Below are positions 7,715 through 14,818 of a DNA stretch of 22,765 bases, piece after piece. The translations under genes and the position numbers were made by a program. Location: contig CBDVBD010000037.1 in the NCBI GenBank assembly GCA_965372135.1, positions 1 to 22,765 on the forward strand, in the 5' to 3' direction. The DNA comes from CBDVBD01 sp965372135. GTDB lineage: Bacteria; Electryoneota; RPQS01; CBDVBD01. The notes beneath the pieces are model-generated. The model saw nothing but the letters and a program-made list of their open reading frames with translations. It did no database searches and was not told where the DNA came from. Every line of letters starts with the position of its first letter. The stretch's first letter is position 1.

Positions 7715-8596
7715 TCAGACCGTCACACCTAATTTTTCTATGACTTTATCTATTTTAATTTTATGTCTGTACAGTCCCACATCTTTGGGACTTAGTCCCT
7801 GTGCAAGTCCAAGGAGCTGAAAGTAGTATATTACAGGCAAACTGAATTTTTTGTTGTATTTTCGGGAAAGGAGCATTTGCCCCAGATCGTATTCGTCGAA
7901 ACAGGTTGGGCAAATCAATCCCAAGCAATCCACATCCATTTTCTGGATCGATTGAAGAACATCACGTGTCATCTCAGCTGGCATTTCCTCGTCCATACAG
8001 GCTTTTCCACAACAGAGCAACTTCTCATTGTGCTCGATCGGATCCGCCCCTATGGCTTCAAGTAAATCTTCTAAAATAGTTGGATGGTTAGGATCATCCA
8101 CCTGCATCACATGACTGGGCTTCAACAAATGGCAACCGTAGTGGATCGCCACTCGAAGTCCTTCCATAGGGCGCACCACGGTTTCCGCTACTTTTTCAAT
8201 CCCAATATCATCCCGGAGAACCGTCACCAGATGGCGTACTCTTGCTGTCCCTTTGTATTTGCGGTTAATGGTTTTCAGACGTTCATTTACTTGATCCCGG
8301 AGTTTCTCGTCTTCCAGAAGATGCCGAGCCTCCGACAAAGTGGCGGTACAACCGGAACACACCGTAACAATGTCCAGGTCCTTTTCTTCCGCCAAACATA
8401 GATTCCGGGCAGCGATTGTCAACCAACGTAACTTATCGGATGCTTTGAAAAAGATGGGATCCGGACAGCAAGTAAATCCTTTCACATCGACCAATTCGAT
8501 CCCCAATGGAGGAGCAGTTTTGCGTACCGCCGCCTCAAACTGGGGATATTTGACTGTGATCATGCACCCGAAAAACGGAATATATTGATTTGCCAT
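7715..8596 (-). CDS. hdrB: HdrB-like heterodisulfide reductase catalytic subunit
   Basis: A 293-aa protein with two CCG domains that in HdrB hold two noncubane [4Fe-4S] clusters reducing a disulfide substrate. Domain 1 has C11, C43-C44, C80 and C83; domain 2 has C155, C195-C196, C229 and C232, so the cluster ligands look complete. Length is normal for the family. It starts four bases after the hdrC stop, with no clear Shine-Dalgarno, so translational coupling is likely. Together with hdrC and hdrA2 it makes a standard HdrABC set. The natural substrate in a bacterium is not CoM-S-S-CoB and cannot be told from sequence. Confidence 0.92.
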   Translation of the reverse strand: MANQYIPFFGCMITVKYPQFEAAVRKTAPPLGIELVDVKGFTCCPDPIFFKASDKLRWLTIAARNLCLAEEKDLDIVTVCSGCTATLSEARHLLEDEKLRDQVNERLKTINRKYKGTARVRHLVTVLRDDIGIEKVAETVVRPMEGLRVAIHYGCHLLKPSHVMQVDDPNHPTILEDLLEAIGADPIEHNEKLLCCGKACMDEEMPAEMTRDVLQSIQKMDVDCLGLICPTCFDEYDLGQMLLSRKYNKKFSLPVIYYFQLLGLAQGLSPKDVGLYRHKIKIDKVIEKLGVTV

Positions 8597-8600
8597 AATT

Positions 8601-9056
8601 CTAAATGATCTTTTTTAGTTCTTCTACTGGAGGTTCCTCAACCTCCTCTAATCCTAATTCGGCTCGGATTCGGTTTACTGCTCCAGTTGTCATGGTGGTT
8701 CTACCGGTCAACCCCACCGCTTCCACCAACTGATCCACCTTTTCGGGATTGGTCTTCTGCTGAGTGGCTAAATTTTTCAGGGCAATAATGACTTCCACCG
8801 GTCGTACGTCCTGGGGACACCGTTCGAAGCAGTTGTAACAATTGGTGCATTCCCAGATCATAGAACCCTCTTTCAACAACTCCTCTGACATGCCCGTGAT
8901 CACCATTAACAGGATCTGCCGGGGATTGAAGCGATCCGAATATCTGGCGGAAGGACAATCACCGACACAAGCGGCACATTGCATACAGTGGCTGTGGTGA
9001 TCACCCCCGATAATAGCGTTAACAATATGTTTGAATTCGAAATCAATTTCCGTCAT
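8601..9056 (-). CDS. hdrC: HdrC-like ferredoxin subunit
   Basis: A 151-aa iron-sulfur subunit that carries electrons from HdrA to HdrB. Two [4Fe-4S] motifs are intact: C24, C27, C30, C34 and C70, C73, C76, C80, each followed by Pro. The spacing between them is typical of HdrC. The ATG overlaps the korC stop (ATGA), which ties the Hdr genes to the Kor genes in one transcript. The last 20 residues are rich in Glu and Pro, unlike the basic tail of KorC just upstream. Confidence 0.92.
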   Translation of the reverse strand: MTEIDFEFKHIVNAIIGGDHHSHCMQCAACVGDCPSARYSDRFNPRQILLMVITGMSEELLKEGSMIWECTNCYNCFERCPQDVRPVEVIIALKNLATQQKTNPEKVDQLVEAVGLTGRTTMTTGAVNRIRAELGLEEVEEPPVEELKKII

Positions 9057-9670
9057 TTGGTTGCCTTAGCTTTCTTCTTGCTTTTACTGGCGGCTTTGGC
9101 TTTCGGTTTCGATACCGGCTTTTCTTTCTTCAACTTTTCCCCGTACTCGAATCCGGTATCGAACGCCTTCAAATTCAAACCCTCAGTTCCTGCGGGTACT
9201 GAAGCTTCCACCGCATTCCGCATCGATTCCGGTTTAACTACCTCGCTACAGATCGCGGAAAAGAACCCTATCATCACGATATTTAACACAATCTTCCGTC
9301 CGAGTTCTTCCGCCAGTCGTGTGGCAGGAATCGCACATATCTGGATGTTGTTCCGGGGTTTAGTAGGTTTCACCAAGTCCTCATCGATCAACAACACCCC
9401 GTTTGGATCCATATCCGGCTCGAACTTGGTGTACGCTTCCTGGGACATGCAAATCAAAATCCTGGGCGCGCGAATATAGGGATAAAGGATCTTCTTGTCA
9501 TGGACAATTACCTGCGCACTGCATGCACTTCCCCGAGCTTCGGGTCCAAATGCTTGAGTCAAGGTAGCTTCCAAACCATCAAACAGGGAGGCGCCTTTAC
9601 CAATAATATACCCCGCCATGATCACACCCTGTCCACCGTACCCTGACACTCGAATTTCTGCTCGCTCCAT
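9053..9670 (-). CDS. korC: 2-oxoacid:ferredoxin oxidoreductase gamma subunit with Lys-rich tail
   Basis: Gamma subunit (205 aa) of the CoA-acylating 2-oxoacid:ferredoxin oxidoreductase, probably acting on 2-oxoglutarate. The family signature G-Y-G-G-Q-G (10-15) opens the protein, followed by the POR-gamma core to about residue 175. The last 30 residues are a low-complexity Lys/Ala/Ser tail (repeats of K-A-K and K-S-K) not expected in the family. A GGAG box lies nine bases before the ATG. The TGA stop overlaps the hdrC start. The tail may bind nucleic acid or an acidic partner; this is inference only. Confidence 0.9.
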   Translation of the reverse strand: MERAEIRVSGYGGQGVIMAGYIIGKGASLFDGLEATLTQAFGPEARGSACSAQVIVHDKKILYPYIRAPRILICMSQEAYTKFEPDMDPNGVLLIDEDLVKPTKPRNNIQICAIPATRLAEELGRKIVLNIVMIGFFSAICSEVVKPESMRNAVEASVPAGTEGLNLKAFDTGFEYGEKLKKEKPVSKPKAKAASKSKKKAKATK

Positions 9671-9729
9671 ACTTAAATCTCCAAATACTGGATGTTTATC
9701 ACTGATTTTAAAAATAGACTATGCATAGT

Positions 9730-9750
9730 TAGGTTGACCATCGAAACCTA
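9730..9750 (-). repeat. 6-bp inverted repeat between korB and korC
   Basis: Arms TAGGTT (9730-9735) and AACCTA (9745-9750) surround a 9-base loop directly after the korB stop; an alternative pairing GGTTGA/TCAACC overlaps it. With no T-run it is not a terminator. It sits in the 80-base korB-korC gap and may affect mRNA stability. Confidence 0.3.
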
Positions 9751-10647
9751 TCAACCTTTAGCGGATTCATCTGACTTTTCCGGAATCGGTTCTCCATACC
9801 ACTGGAACTTGTCCTGGTACTTTCCCTTCAGGTGCACGTTCATATTGTCCAAAAACGTGGGTTTTTCGTCGTCGATGAATTTCCCCACAACAATTTTTTT
9901 CTGGAACTCGATATCCAGGTCCCGAACGTCGGCACCGTGTTGAATCTCGGAATTATCGTGATAGAATTTCATCAAATCCAAACCGGTTCCCAACCGGTTC
10001 CTGCGCCCGTACAACGTGGAACACGGGGTTACAACTTCCACGAATGAGAATCCGCGCTTGTTCAACGCATCAGAAAACGCATTGGTCATTCGACGGATAT
10101 GCAGCGCGGTCCACCGAGCCACATAAGTTGCGCCACACGACGCTGCCAGTTGCGGCAGATTAAACGGTCGTTCGAAATTCCCATGAGGGGATGTGGACGC
10201 CCAAGCCGTCAATGGAGTAGTGGGCGCCAATTGACCGCCGGTCATGGCGTAGATAAAATTATTGACACAGATAACGGTGATGTCCATATTCCGCCGTGCT
10301 GCATGAATAAAGTGATTTCCACCGATGGCGATCAAATCGCCATCTCCGGAAAACACCACCACCTTGAGGTCAGGATTCGCCAATTTCAACCCGGTGGCGA
10401 ATGGAATCGCCCGTCCGTGGGTGGTATGAAAGGAATCCAGCTTAACATAACCCGCCACACGACCGGTGCAGCCAATACCGGATACAATCACTACTTTTTC
10501 CAACGAGCGTTGTTCGTATTTTTTCAAGGCGGAAATAAAGCATGACACCGTGGTGCCGATCCCGCATGTCGGGCACCAGATGTGTGGAATCCGGTCCATC
10601 CGCAAGTAAGATTCCATTGGGTGGTCATCGCGTACCATTTGTTTCAT
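9751..10647 (-). CDS. korB: 2-oxoacid:ferredoxin oxidoreductase beta subunit (TPP-binding)
   Basis: Beta subunit (298 aa) holding thiamine pyrophosphate and one [4Fe-4S] cluster. The motif W-C-P-T-C-G-I-G (24-31), C60 and C209 are the likely cluster ligands. The TPP motif runs from GDGD (101-104) to NN (129-130). The sequence closely resembles 2-oxoglutarate rather than pyruvate oxidoreductase beta subunits in length and in H-I-W-C-P-x-C-G-I-G. Its ATG overlaps the korA stop by one base (TAATG). Substrate specificity is inferred from family resemblance; other 2-oxoacids remain possible. Confidence 0.92.
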   Translation of the reverse strand: MKQMVRDDHPMESYLRMDRIPHIWCPTCGIGTTVSCFISALKKYEQRSLEKVVIVSGIGCTGRVAGYVKLDSFHTTHGRAIPFATGLKLANPDLKVVVFSGDGDLIAIGGNHFIHAARRNMDITVICVNNFIYAMTGGQLAPTTPLTAWASTSPHGNFERPFNLPQLAASCGATYVARWTALHIRRMTNAFSDALNKRGFSFVEVVTPCSTLYGRRNRLGTGLDLMKFYHDNSEIQHGADVRDLDIEFQKKIVVGKFIDDEKPTFLDNMNVHLKGKYQDKFQWYGEPIPEKSDESAKG

Positions 10648-11804
10648 TACTTCACCGCCTCCTTTATCGCCTGGTAAATTGTATCAGGATCATGTACCCA
10701 GCCCCCGGCGTGGGGGACTTGGATCGTTTTCGTTAAACCGTTGGAACAGCGTTCCACTTCCAGCGAAATCTGCCCGAAGTTAATCTCCGGCACCACCCAG
10801 GCTTTGATTTTCTTCGCTAACTGCGCGACCCGCTTTTCCGGGAAGGGCCAAATCGTAATCAGTTTGATCTGCCCGACTTTGATTCCTTCCGCCCGAGCTT
10901 TATCCACCGCGGGCTGCGCCACTCGTGATGTGATGCCGTACGCCATCACCACCACTTCCGCACCGCTGATCTGGGTTTCCTCGATATGGATAATGTCTTC
11001 AGCGTTTAAGCGAATTTTATCCACCAACCGCCGCACTAATACTTCCTGGCATTCCGCTGTCATCACCGGATACCCGCGTTCGTCATGAGTTAGTCCGGTG
11101 GTGTGGATCTTGTAACCTTCGCCAGCCACGATCATTTCCGGAATCATATCGCCGTTCACCTTGTACGGCAGATACTTTTCCGGAGGCAATTTGGTCAATT
11201 TGCGGGGTACTAAATCGATTTCATCCGCTGGTGGAATCACCACCTTCTCCGTCATATGCCCCACGCATTCATCCATCATCATCAACACCGGCACCCGGTA
11301 TTTTTCCGACAGATTAAACGCCTCGATGGTATATTCGAACGCTTCTTGGGGTGATGCCGGCGACAGGGCAATAATTTCATAATCTCCATGAGATCCCCAA
11401 CGAGCCTGCATAATATCCGCCTGCCCCACCATGGTGGGCAATCCAGTGGAAGGACCGCCCCGCTGGACATTGACCACCACGCATGGAACCTCCATCATCA
11501 CGCCCAATCCCAAATTCTCCATCATCAATGAAAAACCGGGACCGGACGTCACCGTCATCGACTTTTTCCCACCCCACACTCCGCCGAGAATAGCATTCAT
11601 GGACGCCATCTCATCTTCCATTTGGATAAACAAACCGCCCATAAACGGAAACCTGAGCGCCATGCGTTCCACCACTTCGGTGGAGGGGGTAATCGGATAC
11701 CCCGCCACAAATCTACAACCGGCAGCCATGGCGCCTTCTGCACAAGCATGGTCGCCATCCAAATAGTGATCGCCGGTTAACACACCTGATGGATCAGCTT
11801 TCAA
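10647..11804 (-). CDS. korA: 2-oxoacid:ferredoxin oxidoreductase alpha subunit
   Basis: Alpha subunit (385 aa) with the pyrimidine-binding and transketolase-C-like domains. It shows L-D-G-D-H-A-C-A-E-G-A near the start, G-Y-P-I-T-P-S-T-E (35-43), which contacts substrate and TPP in this family, and the conserved stretch G-P-G-F-S-L-M-M-E-N. The start is a TTG at 11804, six bases after a strong GGGAG; the first internal ATG would remove the conserved N-terminal motif, so TTG is preferred. It lies 66 bases after korD. With korB, korC and korD it makes the four-subunit KorABCD form. Confidence 0.92.
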   Translation of the reverse strand: MKADPSGVLTGDHYLDGDHACAEGAMAAGCRFVAGYPITPSTEVVERMALRFPFMGGLFIQMEDEMASMNAILGGVWGGKKSMTVTSGPGFSLMMENLGLGVMMEVPCVVVNVQRGGPSTGLPTMVGQADIMQARWGSHGDYEIIALSPASPQEAFEYTIEAFNLSEKYRVPVLMMMDECVGHMTEKVVIPPADEIDLVPRKLTKLPPEKYLPYKVNGDMIPEMIVAGEGYKIHTTGLTHDERGYPVMTAECQEVLVRRLVDKIRLNAEDIIHIEETQISGAEVVVMAYGITSRVAQPAVDKARAEGIKVGQIKLITIWPFPEKRVAQLAKKIKAWVVPEINFGQISLEVERCSNGLTKTIQVPHAGGWVHDPDTIYQAIKEAVK

Positions 11805-11870
11805 TGTGATCTCCCATCTTTATCTACGTGATAATTTCCAAACAACTGGAAAGGTAAAAATTTTCTGACC

Positions 11871-12134
11871 TTATGCCGGTTCCACCGGCAAACAGAAAAT
11901 CGCAAATTCCGGACATATACGTTCGCATAAATTACAATTCACACATGCTCCCTGCTGTTTTGCAAAGGGAGGATGATATCCCTTGGCGTTAAATTCCGTG
12001 GACATTTCCAACACGTCCCTGGGACAATATTCCACACAGAATCCACACCCCTTACAACGGTCAGCAATAATGTGAACCTCTCCGCCCGGGATTTTTACTT
12101 CGTCAAGGTCTAATGGTTTTCGCCAATACTTCAT
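11871..12134 (-). CDS. korD: 2-oxoacid:ferredoxin oxidoreductase delta (2x[4Fe-4S]) subunit
   Basis: An 87-aa dicluster ferredoxin subunit with C27, C30, C33, C37 and C64, C67, C70, C74. It carries electrons from the KorB cluster to external ferredoxin or, in this operon, possibly to the Hdr proteins. GAGG lies seven bases before the ATG. It is the first gene of the kor-hdr operon and sits 42 bases downstream of a terminator-like hairpin. Confidence 0.9.
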   Translation of the reverse strand: MKYWRKPLDLDEVKIPGGEVHIIADRCKGCGFCVEYCPRDVLEMSTEFNAKGYHPPFAKQQGACVNCNLCERICPEFAIFCLPVEPA

Positions 12135-12166
12135 AGAAGCACCTCGAGGTTTCAGATAGCTGCGAG

Positions 12167-12243
12167 TTTAAACCTAAAAAAAGGAACGACTTTAAAAGCT
12201 CGTTCCCCTCGCTTCGTTCAGCGTTTCACGAATAGGGTTTAAA
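12167..12243 (-). repeat. Long-range 8-bp pairing enclosing the korD leader terminator
   Basis: TTTAAACC (12167-12174) and GGTTTAAA (12236-12243) are perfect complements that bracket the terminator-like hairpin and the two GAACGA copies. The pairing would extend by TA/TA across one bulged base and would include the end of the T-run. The whole 77-base unit could be a switchable leader RNA, but no known riboswitch class was recognised. Confidence 0.45.
12176..12206 (-). terminator. Intrinsic terminator-like hairpin upstream of korD (possible attenuator)
   Basis: On the minus strand GGAACGA and TCGTTCC pair perfectly (12206-12200 with 12189-12183, 10-base loop) and are followed by seven T (12182-12176), the classic intrinsic terminator form. 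It points toward korD and no minus-strand gene lies upstream, so it would end a leader transcript and not a gene. A second GAACGA copy (12219-12214) could pair with the same TCGTTC arm, giving an alternative fold. Confidence 0.6.
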
Positions 12244-12318
12244 TGAAAAAGGTGGCAAATCGTGTGTGTAAGACGGCTTATGCAGCAAGCTTACCTAATT
12301 AATGGAATCATGGTTCGA

Positions 12319-12345
12319 AAGGTCATTCGGGGAATAAATGACCTT
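12319..12345. repeat. 9-bp inverted repeat aaggtcatt/aatgacctt
   Basis: A perfect 9-bp inverted repeat with a 9-base loop in the gene-free gap between the divergent kor-hdr and glycan operons. It could be an operator for a dimeric repressor or an RNA hairpin. It has no following T-run on either strand. Confidence 0.5.
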
Positions 12346-12419
12346 CCCACAACTCCGGATAAAAATCTATCACAAGCCAACGGCGAAGATCTGCCCACCT
12401 GTAATTTACTTTTCGCTTT

Positions 12420-12457
12420 CAAGTGACTTTATGTCACTTGCCGAATTGACAAATTCG
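12420..12457. repeat. Tandem hairpins caagtgac/gtcacttg and cgaatt/aattcg
   Basis: Two perfect inverted repeats stand one base apart: 12420-12427 with 12433-12440 (8 bp, 5-base loop), and 12442-12447 with 12452-12457 (6 bp, 4-base loop). A TTGACA-like hexamer (12446-12451) overlaps the second. Side-by-side hairpins suggest a structured RNA or a composite operator. Confidence 0.5.
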
Positions 12458-12473
12458 ACTCAATATCAAAATC

Positions 12474-12523
12474 TACAGACGGAGTGCCATGTACATTTTT
12501 TTCACAAAATTTTCCCGTCTGTA
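12474..12523. repeat. 9-bp inverted repeat tacagacgg/ccgtctgta
   Basis: Perfect arms at 12474-12482 and 12515-12523 enclose a 32-base loop that contains the small palindrome ATGTACAT (12489-12496). It belongs to the string of inverted repeats in this gap. Confidence 0.45.
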
Positions 12524-12557
12524 TTTCTGGTGTCACAGATTGTTTAAGGTCGTTTTA

Positions 12558-12576
12558 ATGCTTGTTATACAAGCAT
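12558..12576. repeat. 7-bp hairpin atgcttg/caagcat
   Basis: A perfect 7-bp inverted repeat with a TTATA loop in an AT-rich stretch. It is followed on the plus strand by A/T-rich sequence but no T-run. Confidence 0.45.
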
Positions 12577-12590
12577 ATATAATAAATAAC

Positions 12591-12633
12591 ATGATTTCAA
12601 GATTACTATGTAAAAACCAGTCGTAGAAATCAT
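12591..12633. repeat. 8-bp inverted repeat atgatttc/gaaatcat
   Basis: Arms 12591-12598 and 12626-12633 are perfect complements; an inner CTATG/CGTAG pairing (one G.T) continues the stem after a bulge. It is the last of the clustered inverted repeats before the promoter region of the glycan operon. From 12634 to about 12800 I see only AT-rich sequence without a supported gene. Confidence 0.4.
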
Positions 12634-12807
12634 CTTATAATATAGAAGTAAAATTAAAAAAAATCAAGGAAAAAATGTAATTTAAATAGCCTCTTTTCCT
12701 GTCCTAACTACCACAAAAATGATAGAATATCGTGTCATTTTCCATCAGATTTCACAAGGGAAAAAAATGGTAATTAATCGGTCATGCGTTACGATTGAGA
12801 AAACCGC

Positions 12808-12836
12808 TTGCATTAGCAAAAAATTCTTTATATATT
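12808..12836 (+). promoter_or_regulatory. Candidate promoter for the glycan operon
   Basis: TTGCAT (12808-12813) and TATATT (12831-12836, 5/6 match to the -10 consensus) are separated by 17 bases and lie about 40 bases before the first gene of the operon. GGAG (12864-12867) eight bases before the ATG gives a good ribosome binding site. The -35 match is only partial. Confidence 0.45.
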
Positions 12837-12875
12837 TAAAGATTAGTAAAATAATCCTACAACGGAGCTGTTGGC

Positions 12876-13823
12876 ATGAAACCATGGTTGTCAGTAATCA
12901 TCCCGGTACGGGACGAACAGGATAACATCATCCCCCTGGGCGGAAAACTTACCAAGGTACTGGAAATATTTGGTAAGCCCTACGAAATCATATGGATAGA
13001 TGACGGTTCCACCGATCGATCATCGCAGCAAATCGCCTCCTTGATCGGCACCGATGCCCGGATGAAATCCATCACTTTCCGGAGATCTTTCGGGCAAACC
13101 GCCGCATTGGCAGCCGGTTTCGAGGCTGCTTCCGGAGAGGTAATCATCCCCATGGACGGCGATGGACAAAACGACCCCGGTGACATCCCACGCCTGGTCG
13201 AAAAACTGGAAGAAGGTTTCGACATGGTGTCCGGATGGCGCCGCAACCGCCAGGACCCATGGCTTAGCCGCCGCATTCCATCCTGGATCGCCAACAGATT
13301 GATCGCACTGATCACCGGCATCAAAGTACGCGATTCCGGCTGCACCCTGAAAGCTATCCGCCGCGACATACTGAGTAATCTGAAATTATACGGGGAAATG
13401 CACCGCTTCCTGCCGGCGTTGGTGCACTGGATGGGCGCCAAGATCACCGAAATCGAAGTCAACCATCATCCACGCACCCACGGTAAAACAAAGTACAACC
13501 TGAGCCGCACCTTCCGCGTAGTGCTGGACCTGATCAATGTAAAGTTCCTGCTCCGCTATTTCACCCGACCTAACCAACTGTTCGGGTCCTTAGGCATCCT
13601 GTGCTTATTCGCCGGAACCGTGAGTGCTGTTATTGCGGTGTTTTTAAAAATCTTCCGTGGAATGGATATCACCGGCAACCCCTGGCTCTACATGGCAATC
13701 TTGGGAATCATCGTGGGCGTTCAATTCATTATGCTGGGGCTGCTGGGTGAGATCAGCGTTCGCACCTATTATGAAACACAAGACAAGCCGATCTACGTCA
13801 TTCGGGAAACCCGGAATTTATAA
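12876..13823 (+). CDS. GT2 polyprenyl-phosphate glycosyltransferase (ArnC/GtrB/DPM1-like)
   Basis: This 315-aa family 2 glycosyltransferase likely moves a sugar from a nucleotide donor to polyprenyl phosphate on the inner face of the membrane. Motifs are S-V-I-I-P-V-R-D-E-Q near the start, D-D-G-S-T-D (42-47), D-G-D-G-Q-N-D-P (94-101) and D-S-G-C-T-L-K-A (153-160). Two C-terminal membrane helices (about 236-259 and 270-291) match the GtrB/ArnC layout. It is the first gene of an eight-gene plus-strand operon, so it may provide a lipid-linked sugar for export or for tailoring the glycan built by the downstream genes. The sugar is unknown. Confidence 0.9.
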   Translation: MKPWLSVIIPVRDEQDNIIPLGGKLTKVLEIFGKPYEIIWIDDGSTDRSSQQIASLIGTDARMKSITFRRSFGQTAALAAGFEAASGEVIIPMDGDGQNDPGDIPRLVEKLEEGFDMVSGWRRNRQDPWLSRRIPSWIANRLIALITGIKVRDSGCTLKAIRRDILSNLKLYGEMHRFLPALVHWMGAKITEIEVNHHPRTHGKTKYNLSRTFRVVLDLINVKFLLRYFTRPNQLFGSLGILCLFAGTVSAVIAVFLKIFRGMDITGNPWLYMAILGIIVGVQFIMLGLLGEISVRTYYETQDKPIYVIRETRNL

Positions 13824-13837
13824 TGGAGGATTGACCA

Positions 13838-14806
13838 ATGAATTCCCCTACACGTGTTTCCATTACCATATTATTATGTAGTTTTTGGATTTCACTTAGT
13901 TTGTTCGGACCACGAGTAATCATTGCCCAGAAATACCATAAAGAGGTTTTTCTCGAAATCCCGGTAAAGATAGCTCCGGAAGGAGGATTTATACTGGGTC
14001 CTCAAAGCATCGGGGTCGATTTCGAGGATCATCTTTGTATCTTAAAAGGTCCAACCCTATACTTTTACAACGATGAAGGTGAAATTATCCGAGAATTTAC
14101 ATATAAAGATCCAGGTAGGCTTGGAAGATCCTACGGCTTTCAGGATTTCTGCTTCGACGAAGCAGGCAACATATATTTCGTCAAAAACATGAATGGAGAG
14201 ATATTCATCCATAAATCCAATCCTGAGGGTCAAATAGTTGGAAAAATGGAAAATGACCCCAGATTACAGAATTCTCAGCCTGATGGAATCCATTACAGAG
14301 GAAAGAAAATCGGTTTTTTCCCGGAATCTGGCTTGTTTTTATTCCATGTATGGAATCAAATCCCAATTACTTTTGTTGATGAAAAAATCCCGGATTTGAT
14401 AACGGATGATAAAATAGAAGAAAGATTACATTTAGCCGGTGGCAAATATATGTTTTTTGAGTATATTAACATGGCACATAGAAAGATAGAGGTGCAGATG
14501 GACGATGGGGGGATAAAAACCCTTCACATACAGAGCGAAGAGAATGCGAATGTGTACCCCAAAAATGTCTATTCATACGACGAGAGCTACCAGTATTACA
14601 TAATGGTCAAGGATGTTGCTCCTAACAGATATACTCGTGAAATTCGTAAATTCAATGGAGCTGAGTTCGTCTATTCCACCGGTGAAATTCCCCCCAATCA
14701 CACCACCTATTCAGGAAAAAAGGCAGTGATTGACAGCAGGGGAACTATCTACTATTATGCCGGTTGTGATGATGAAATACAGATTTTCCGCTGGCAATTA
14801 CATTAG
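13838..14806 (+). CDS. Secreted or anchored beta-propeller-like protein, unknown function
   Basis: A 322-aa protein with an N-terminal hydrophobic stretch (about residues 8-30, ending near I-I-A-Q) that fits a signal peptide or anchor, so it probably acts outside the cytoplasm. The rest is a series of short strand-rich segments of the type D-x-x-G-N-I-Y-F and D-S-R-G-T-I-Y-Y, typical of NHL or 6-bladed beta-propellers; I do not recognise a specific family. GGAGGA stands seven bases before the ATG. Codon choice is visibly richer in A and T than in the flanking glycosyltransferase genes, hinting at separate acquisition. It may bind or present the glycan; this is a guess from context. Confidence 0.7.
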   Translation: MNSPTRVSITILLCSFWISLSLFGPRVIIAQKYHKEVFLEIPVKIAPEGGFILGPQSIGVDFEDHLCILKGPTLYFYNDEGEIIREFTYKDPGRLGRSYGFQDFCFDEAGNIYFVKNMNGEIFIHKSNPEGQIVGKMENDPRLQNSQPDGIHYRGKKIGFFPESGLFLFHVWNQIPITFVDEKIPDLITDDKIEERLHLAGGKYMFFEYINMAHRKIEVQMDDGGIKTLHIQSEENANVYPKNVYSYDESYQYYIMVKDVAPNRYTREIRKFNGAEFVYSTGEIPPNHTTYSGKKAVIDSRGTIYYYAGCDDEIQIFRWQLH

Positions 14807-14818
14807 TCTTCTGACAAA

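Noticed and set aside
12719..12925. 68-aa plus-strand open frame before the first glycosyltransferase
   Set aside because: It overlaps the GT2 start, has no good RBS and resembles nothing; AT-rich spacer sequence explains it.
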